This document shows positions 15,515 to 19,947 of a DNA stretch of 19,947 bases, one piece after another. The first letter of the stretch is position 1. Every line of letters begins with the position of its first letter. The notes below the pieces were generated by a model. The model worked only from the letters and a program-made list of their open reading frames with translations. It was not told the origin of the DNA and searched no databases. Source of the DNA: an uncultured Propionivibrio sp. (lineage in GTDB: Bacteria; Pseudomonadota; Gammaproteobacteria; Burkholderiales; Rhodocyclaceae). Made by a program: the position numbers and the translations under genes. The stretch is taken from positions 1 to 19,947 of the forward strand of contig CALHZD010000138.1 in the NCBI GenBank assembly GCA_938040985.1, in the 5' to 3' direction.

Positions 15515-15520
15515 TATACT
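15515..15520 (+). promoter_or_regulatory. Candidate -10 box upstream of the gamma-carbonic-anhydrase gene
   Basis: TATACT (5 of 6 to TATAAT) lies 59 bases before the ATG. The nearest -35-like hexamer, TTGAAC at 15484-15489, is 25 bases away, too far for a standard promoter, so this is tentative. Confidence 0.3.
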
Positions 15521-15578
15521 TGTTGCCGACGCTTTCAACATAACCTTTTCATGCCACTGCCTGCCACGAGGAGACATC

Positions 15579-16100
15579 ATGCCCACCTACCGACTTGGCA
15601 ATCTTGCCCCGACCCTCGATCCGGAAAGCTGGATCGCCCCCAACGCTGTCGTCATCGCCGACGTGGAGATGGGAAAAAACTCCTCCGTCTGGTGGGGCTG
15701 CACGGTGCGCGGCGATACGGACAAGATCATCATCGGCGAAGACAGCAACATTCAGGACGGCTCTATCATCCACACCAACCGCGACATCGTCGTCCGCATC
15801 GGCAAGGGCGTCACCGTCGGCCACATGGTCATGCTGCACGGCTGCACCATCGGCGATAACTGCCTGATCGGCATGGGCGCGGTGCTGCTCAACCATTCCG
15901 TCATCGGCCGCGATTCCATCGTCGCCGCTCACACACTGGTGCCCGAAGGCAAAGTTTTTCCCGAGCGTTCGTTAATCATGGGCGTGCCGGGCAAGGTCGT
16001 GCGTCACCTGACGGATGCCGAGGTGGCCAATCTGCCGGCCAGCGCCGAGCGCTACGTCAGAAACTGGCGGCGCTACCGCGACGAGCTGGCGCCCTGCTGA
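15579..16100 (+). CDS. Gamma-carbonic-anhydrase family protein (YrdA-like)
   Basis: 173 residues, almost entirely a left-handed beta-helix of hexapeptide repeats (such as IADVEMGKNSSVW and IGDNCLIGMGAVLLNHSVIG), then a C-terminal helix. Metal ligands of the Cam type are all present: H65, H82 and H87 (the latter two as HxxxxH). So are R44, D46, Q59 and D60, matching the structural and catalytic network of the archaeal gamma carbonic anhydrase. It should bind a divalent metal as a trimer. Whether it hydrates CO2 is unknown, because many YrdA/PaaY relatives show little activity. A strong ribosome-binding site (GAGGAGA) precedes the ATG. It appears to be a single-gene unit. Confidence 0.93.
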   Translation: MPTYRLGNLAPTLDPESWIAPNAVVIADVEMGKNSSVWWGCTVRGDTDKIIIGEDSNIQDGSIIHTNRDIVVRIGKGVTVGHMVMLHGCTIGDNCLIGMGAVLLNHSVIGRDSIVAAHTLVPEGKVFPERSLIMGVPGKVVRHLTDAEVANLPASAERYVRNWRRYRDELAPC

Positions 16101-16705
16101 ACCGCCAGGCTCTTCGCCATCGCCGGGCGCGCCGGGGAAACGCTCGCCGCTCCACCCTCACGCACGCCCTGTATCCCTGGCGCTGCCGATGCTCCCGGCG
16201 CTCCCCGCCGCGCCAGCAGGCTCGATCCCGACGTTCCTCTCCGCCACAATCCTTGCCGTGATGATTCTGGCGACGGCAAGGCTGAACGGCAGTGAATGAA
16301 ACTGCGGCAACGCGAACTCTTTATCCAGCCATTTGAGCCATTCGGCGCAAGTTTCCGCCCGCGCGACAAGACAATCCTATCGCTGGTGTCTCGCTGGTGT
16401 CGCCCGACCCAAGCGAGCGCCCCAGCGGGAAAGGTAGTTTGCCGATAATGGCCGTCGACAGCGCGCTGGGCGCGTCGATTTCCGCCATGCTTGACGATGC
16501 GGACAGCAAGCGGCCACAGTCGCCGGCGAGCGCGCGGAACAGCGGATGCTCGGCAAAGCGCCGCGCCAGAAACAATGCCCGCGCGGAGCGGACCAGTAGT
16601 GGCCGCCTCGCCCACGCTCATGCACCCCCGTTGGCGCGCCCGCAAAGAGCAGACGATCCCTGCGGACGCGGTGAACAGGATTTCGGCGGCGCAATCAATG
16701 GGCTT
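16101..16705. other. Gene-free stretch with hairpin and possible decayed minus-strand gene
   Basis: No intact gene. CCTTGCCGT (16251-16259) pairs with ACGGCAAGG (16273-16281), which may end transcription of the preceding gene although no T-run follows. On the minus strand, protein-like segments appear in different frames: AAEILFTASAGIVCSLRA near 16690-16640, LARRFAEHPLFRALAGD near 16570-16520 with DAPSALSTAIIGKLPFPLG after it, and AETCAEWLKWLDKEFALPQF near 16355-16295. They might be one frameshifted gene. I recognise no family, and chance is a serious alternative. Confidence 0.3.
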
Positions 16706-16706
16706 A

Positions 16707-16866
16707 AAACCCGTTCATTCCCGCCAGTAAAGGGATTACGGGCTCCCCCTCCAAAGCCCGCGTCAATAAAGGGATTGCGGACACCCCTCTCTGAAACCCG
16801 CGTAAATAAAGGGCTGCAAGGCAGCCTGCCCGCAAACGCCCTATCCATACGGGCTGCGGGGCAGGC
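16707..16866. repeat. Dispersed repeat block, 41-bp units with inverted end
   Basis: Units starting AAAGCCCGCGTCAATAAAGGG at 16753 and AAACCCGCGTAAATAAAGGG at 16794 are 41 bases apart, with a more diverged unit from about 16707. Both are close to the unit at 461 (AGCCCGCGTCAA). The block ends with the inverted arm CGCAAACGCCCTATCC and then GGGCTGCGGGGCAGGC (16851-16866), which is identical to 598-613. It lies about 120 bases beyond the 3' end of the minus-strand NodT-type gene, the same placement as the block at 421. Confidence 0.75.
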
Positions 16867-16983
16867 GGTCATGCGCGCGGACGATGTGACGAAACGCCGT
16901 GCAGGCCGCTGATTCGACGCATGCGGCGCGCGCGTCGAGGCGGCCGCCGGCGTAGGCATTCGCTGCCTCATGACCTCATGCAC

Positions 16984-18615
16984 TCAATCCCGTACCGTCC
17001 GGGCGGCGTCAGCGTTCCCCGTTTCTCCGGTTTTTCCCGCGCTTGCGGCATTTTCCGCCCCATTTTTCGCCTCATTTCCCGCCTTACCCGCCGCCGGCGA
17101 CCAGTCGCCGCCCAGCGCCTTGATCAGCGCCGCCGCCGCCAGCAGGCGGCGGCCGGCAATGTCGATGGCGCTGCGCTCGGCATTCAAAGAAGCCGCCTGG
17201 GCGGTCACCACATTCAGATAACTCACCGTCCCCGCCAGGTACTGGTCATCCGCAATCTGCAAAGCCTCGGCAGCGGCGCGCACGGCCTCTCCCTGAATGC
17301 CGGCGGCTTCGGCCAGCAGGCGCAGGCTCATCAATGCGTCCTCAACCTCCTGAAACCCCGCCAGGACTGTCTGCCGGTACGCCGCCACCGACTCATCGTA
17401 GGCCGCGCTTGCCCGCGCCTTGGCGGCGGAACGCGCCCCCGCATCGAACAGGCTCATGGCCAGCGCCGGGCCGAGCGACCAGAAGCGATTGGGCAGAGTG
17501 AGCAAGTTCGACAGGCTCGGCCCTTGATACCCGCCGCTGCCGCCCAATGTCACGGTCGGGAAGAAGGCCGCCTGCGCCACGCCGATTTCGGCATTGGCGG
17601 CGGCAACGCGCCGTTCGGCGGCGGCAATGTCGGGGCGGCGTTCGATCAGCGCCGATGGCAGGCCAGTCGGGATTTCCGGCAGTGCGGGCAGCCCGCCCGG
17701 CCACCTCGCCGGAGGCGACGCAACGGCATGCGGCATCAGCGAAAAATCCGCCGGTGTTTTGCCGATCAACACGGCAATCGCGTGTTCGTACTGGGCACGC
17801 TGGATGCCAAGGTCAGCCAACTGCGCCTGCACCGATTTAAGCTGCGCTTCCGCCTGGGCGACATCGAGCCGACCGGCGACGCCCGCCGTGAAGCGGTTGC
17901 GCGTAATTTCCAGTGCGCGCTGGTATGCGGCCACGGTTTTTTCGAGCAGGCTGCGCTGCGCATCGACCACGCGCGCGTGCAGATAGCTCTGCACCAGCAG
18001 CAACTGGGCGCTAAGCCGGGCTGTGCGCAGATCGGCGGCGCTGGCGGCAAGCTTGGCCTCGCCGGCCTCGACGCTGCGCCGGATGCGCCCCCAGACATCC
18101 AGTTCCCAATTCACCGACAGTGAGAGACGGTGCGTCGTGCGGATCGCGCGGGCGGCTGCCCCACTGCTGCTCCCGCTGCCACCTCTGCTCCCGCCTCCGC
18201 TGCTGCTGCCATCGCCGCTGCCGGAGGAAGCGCTCTGGCTGCGCGTCGATGCGGCATTGCCGCCGATGTCCGGAAACCACGCTGCCCGCGCCTGATCCAG
18301 CGCACTCTGTGCCTGCCGGAAGCGTGCTTCCGCCGCGCGCACGTTCTGGTTTGAAATGTCCACCTGTTCGGCCAAGGCATTCAAATAGGCGTCGCCAAAG
18401 CGTTCCCACCAGCGGCCGCGCGGCATATCGTCGGCCGGCTGCGCCGGCTTCCAGCCGGCCCATCCCTCCGGCGCATCCGCAAGCGCCTTGTACTGCGCGG
18501 GCACGGCGATATCCGGACGCACGTAGTCCGGCCCGACGGCACAACCGGCGAGCGCCAGAACAAGGGACAGCGAGGCGCCGGGTGAAAAGCGGCGAATCAG
18601 GGCATCGTTCTTCAT
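16984..18615 (-). CDS. RND efflux outer-membrane lipoprotein, NodT/OprM family
   Basis: 543 residues. The outer-membrane channel partner of an RND multidrug pump. It has a lipoprotein signal with lipobox LALAGC (Cys25), followed by AVGPDYVRP, typical of the family. Two repeated outer-membrane-factor halves are present: NVRAAEARFRQAQSALDQAR and SVNWELDVWGRIRRSVEAGEA in the first, AERRVAAANAEIGVAQAAFFPTV and GYQ segments in the second. A Gly/Ser-rich insert (residues ~126-155) sits where the first surface loop of the beta-barrel is expected. An Ala/Gly/Asn-rich tail of about 40 residues follows the last helix. The start was chosen at the ATG giving a normal signal peptide. It begins 52 bases after the pump gene stop, in the same operon. 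Confidence 0.93.
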   Translation of the reverse strand: MKNDALIRRFSPGASLSLVLALAGCAVGPDYVRPDIAVPAQYKALADAPEGWAGWKPAQPADDMPRGRWWERFGDAYLNALAEQVDISNQNVRAAEARFRQAQSALDQARAAWFPDIGGNAASTRSQSASSGSGDGSSSGGGSRGGSGSSSGAAARAIRTTHRLSLSVNWELDVWGRIRRSVEAGEAKLAASAADLRTARLSAQLLLVQSYLHARVVDAQRSLLEKTVAAYQRALEITRNRFTAGVAGRLDVAQAEAQLKSVQAQLADLGIQRAQYEHAIAVLIGKTPADFSLMPHAVASPPARWPGGLPALPEIPTGLPSALIERRPDIAAAERRVAAANAEIGVAQAAFFPTVTLGGSGGYQGPSLSNLLTLPNRFWSLGPALAMSLFDAGARSAAKARASAAYDESVAAYRQTVLAGFQEVEDALMSLRLLAEAAGIQGEAVRAAAEALQIADDQYLAGTVSYLNVVTAQAASLNAERSAIDIAGRRLLAAAALIKALGGDWSPAAGKAGNEAKNGAENAASAGKTGETGNADAARTVRD

Positions 18616-18667
18616 CGTGAGAAATTCCGCAGGTTCATCGGGGTACACTCTCGGCGCATTCAGGCAT

Positions 18668-19947
18668 TCAGGGCGCATCGCCGCCTCGCGCCGTTTTCGC
18701 GCGCCGGCGCTCGCGCCAGAGCCGCCAGCGGTCGAGATAAAGGTAAACCACCGGCGTCGTGTATAGCGTCAGCAACTGGCTGAGCAACAGGCCGCCGACG
18801 ATGGAAATGCCCAGCGGCTGGCGCATCTCGGCGCCGTCGCCGTGCCCGAGCATCAGCGGCAGCGCGCCGAAAAGCGCGGCCATCGTCGTCATCATAATCG
18901 GCCGGAAACGCAGCAGGCAGGCTTCGCGGATGGCCGCTCGCGAATCCAGCCCCTGCTGGCGCTCGGCCTGAACGGCAAAGTCGATCATCATGATGGCGTT
19001 TTTCTTGACGATGCCGATCAGCAGGATGACGCCGATCAGAGCTATGACGCTGAATTCAGTACGGAAAGCGAGCAGCGCCAGCAATGCGCCGACGCCAGCC
19101 GAAGGCAGCGTCGACAGGATCGTCAGCGGATGCACGAGGCTTTCGTAGAGCATGCCGAGGACAATATAGACGGCGACCAGCGCCGCAAGAATCAGCAGCG
19201 GCTGATTGGAGAGCGAGCGCTGAAATACTCTCGCCGAACCCTGGAAACTGCCCACCAGCGCGGCCGGCGCGCCGAGCTGCTGCATGGCTTGTTCGATGGC
19301 CGCGGTGGCCTGCGACAACGATCCGCCGGGGGGCAGGTTGAAAGAAATCGTCGAGGCCACGAACTGCCCCTGATGATGGACCGAGAGCGGCGCCGCCGCC
19401 ATTTCCCAGCGTGCAAAGGCGGAGAGCGGAACCGGCGTCGATACGGCCGCCTGGCCGGTTCTGCCCGTTTGATCCGTTTGTGAAGCGCTTATAAAGTAGA
19501 CGTCTTTCAGATTCTCCGGCCCCTGCGTATATTCGGGCGCCGCCTCCATGACCACGCGGTACTGGTTGAGCGGGTGGTAGATGGTCGATATCTGCCGCTG
19601 GCCGAACAGATCGTTGAGCGTGGCATTGACCTCGCGCTGGTTCAGTCCCAGCCGCGCCATGGCGTCGCGGTCGATGGCCAGCCTCGTCTGCATCCCGCTG
19701 TTCTGCTGGTCGGTATTGACATCCGTCAATTCCTTCAGTCTGCTCAACGCCAGCCTGACGCGCGGTTCCCAGGCCCGCAGCATCTCGACCGTATCGGCCT
19801 GCAAGGTGTATTGATACTGCGCGCTGGAACCGCGGCCGCCGATGCGAATATCCTGGGAAGCGCGCAAATACAAACGTGCCCCCGGAACGCGGTCAAGCTT
19901 GCCGCGCAGGCGATCGATCACCTGGGCTGCCGAAGCGTCGCGCTCCG
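18668..19947 (-). CDS. mdtC: RND multidrug efflux pump inner-membrane subunit, MdtC-like (5' end outside the window)
   Basis: The last 426 residues of a protein that should be about 1,030 long; the frame is open to the window edge. Strongly MdtC-like throughout: QDIRIGGRGSSAQYQYTLQ, FGQRQISTIYHPLNQYRVVM, APLSVHHQG, STISFNLPPGGSLS, YIVLGMLYESLVHPLTILS, LIGIVKKNAIMMIDFA, LLRFRPIMMTTMAALFGALP and QPLGISIVGGLLLSQLLTLY. These cover the second porter region and transmembrane helices 7-12. It exports drugs by proton antiport as a trimer, MdtBC-type pumps being heteromeric. mdtA and mdtB homologues are expected upstream, beyond the window, giving an mdtABC-nodT operon. Confidence 0.95.
   Translation of the reverse strand, partial: ERDASAAQVIDRLRGKLDRVPGARLYLRASQDIRIGGRGSSAQYQYTLQADTVEMLRAWEPRVRLALSRLKELTDVNTDQQNSGMQTRLAIDRDAMARLGLNQREVNATLNDLFGQRQISTIYHPLNQYRVVMEAAPEYTQGPENLKDVYFISASQTDQTGRTGQAAVSTPVPLSAFARWEMAAAPLSVHHQGQFVASTISFNLPPGGSLSQATAAIEQAMQQLGAPAALVGSFQGSARVFQRSLSNQPLLILAALVAVYIVLGMLYESLVHPLTILSTLPSAGVGALLALLAFRTEFSVIALIGVILLIGIVKKNAIMMIDFAVQAERQQGLDSRAAIREACLLRFRPIMMTTMAALFGALPLMLGHGDGAEMRQPLGISIVGGLLLSQLLTLYTTPVVYLYLDRWRLWRERRRAKTARGGDAP

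Larger units (their letters stand above)
15141..15578. other. Intergenic stretch with a strong hairpin, no gene
   Basis: Nothing gene-like is seen on either strand. It contains the 11-bp hairpin at 15277-15306 and a possible -10 box (TATACT, 15515-15520) ahead of the gamma-carbonic-anhydrase gene. Confidence 0.5.

Noticed and set aside
16921..18123. 400-codon plus-strand frame opposite the NodT-type gene
   Set aside because: Arg/Gly/Gln-rich antisense shadow; the minus strand has a complete lipoprotein signal and conserved family sequence.

Overview
The window looks like chromosome from a GC-rich proteobacterium, most likely a betaproteobacterium. That placement is an inference from protein similarity and gene order; I could run no taxonomic search. 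The backbone has the same order and orientation as the well-known E. coli block trxB(-) / lrp(+) / ftsK(+) / lolA(+) / rarA(+) / serS(+). Here the regulator between trxB and ftsK is a Crp/Fnr-type protein instead of Lrp.

Layout. 1-653: gene-free, with 40-bp tandem units that end in an inverted copy. 654-2304 (minus strand): an Smr-domain protein and thioredoxin reductase. 2667-3347 (plus): a CRP-like regulator. 3650-7376: an AT-richer accessory island. 7488-14059 (plus): ftsK, lolA, rarA and serS, with a repeat-filled gap of about 570 bp between lolA and rarA. 14194-14283: tRNA-Ser(CGA) with a strong terminator, followed by an AT-richer stretch holding one hypothetical membrane protein (14511-15140). 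15579-16100: a gamma-carbonic-anhydrase-family protein. 16101-16983: gene-free, with a possible decayed gene and another copy of the dispersed repeat. 16984-19947 (minus): a NodT/OprM-type outer-membrane lipoprotein downstream of the C-terminal part of an MdtC-type RND pump, which runs off the window edge.

The most interesting part is the island at 3650-7376. It holds three intact, mutually paralogous two-helix membrane proteins. Each is followed within 1-5 bases, or with overlap, by the start of a second gene family that is broken in all three copies: by an in-frame stop, by a deletion with frameshift, and by C-terminal truncation. A matching C-terminal fragment of what may be the same second family lies at both ends of the island. 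The simplest reading is a tandem array of [membrane immunity protein - effector] units in which the effectors have decayed and the immunity genes survive. The family identity and the toxin/immunity roles are inferred from architecture only.

A second theme is a dispersed palindromic repeat family (core GCCCGCGTCAATCGGGC, or the AAACGCCCA/TGGGCGTTT arms). It occurs near gene 3' ends at four places in the window and behaves like a BIME/REP-type element.
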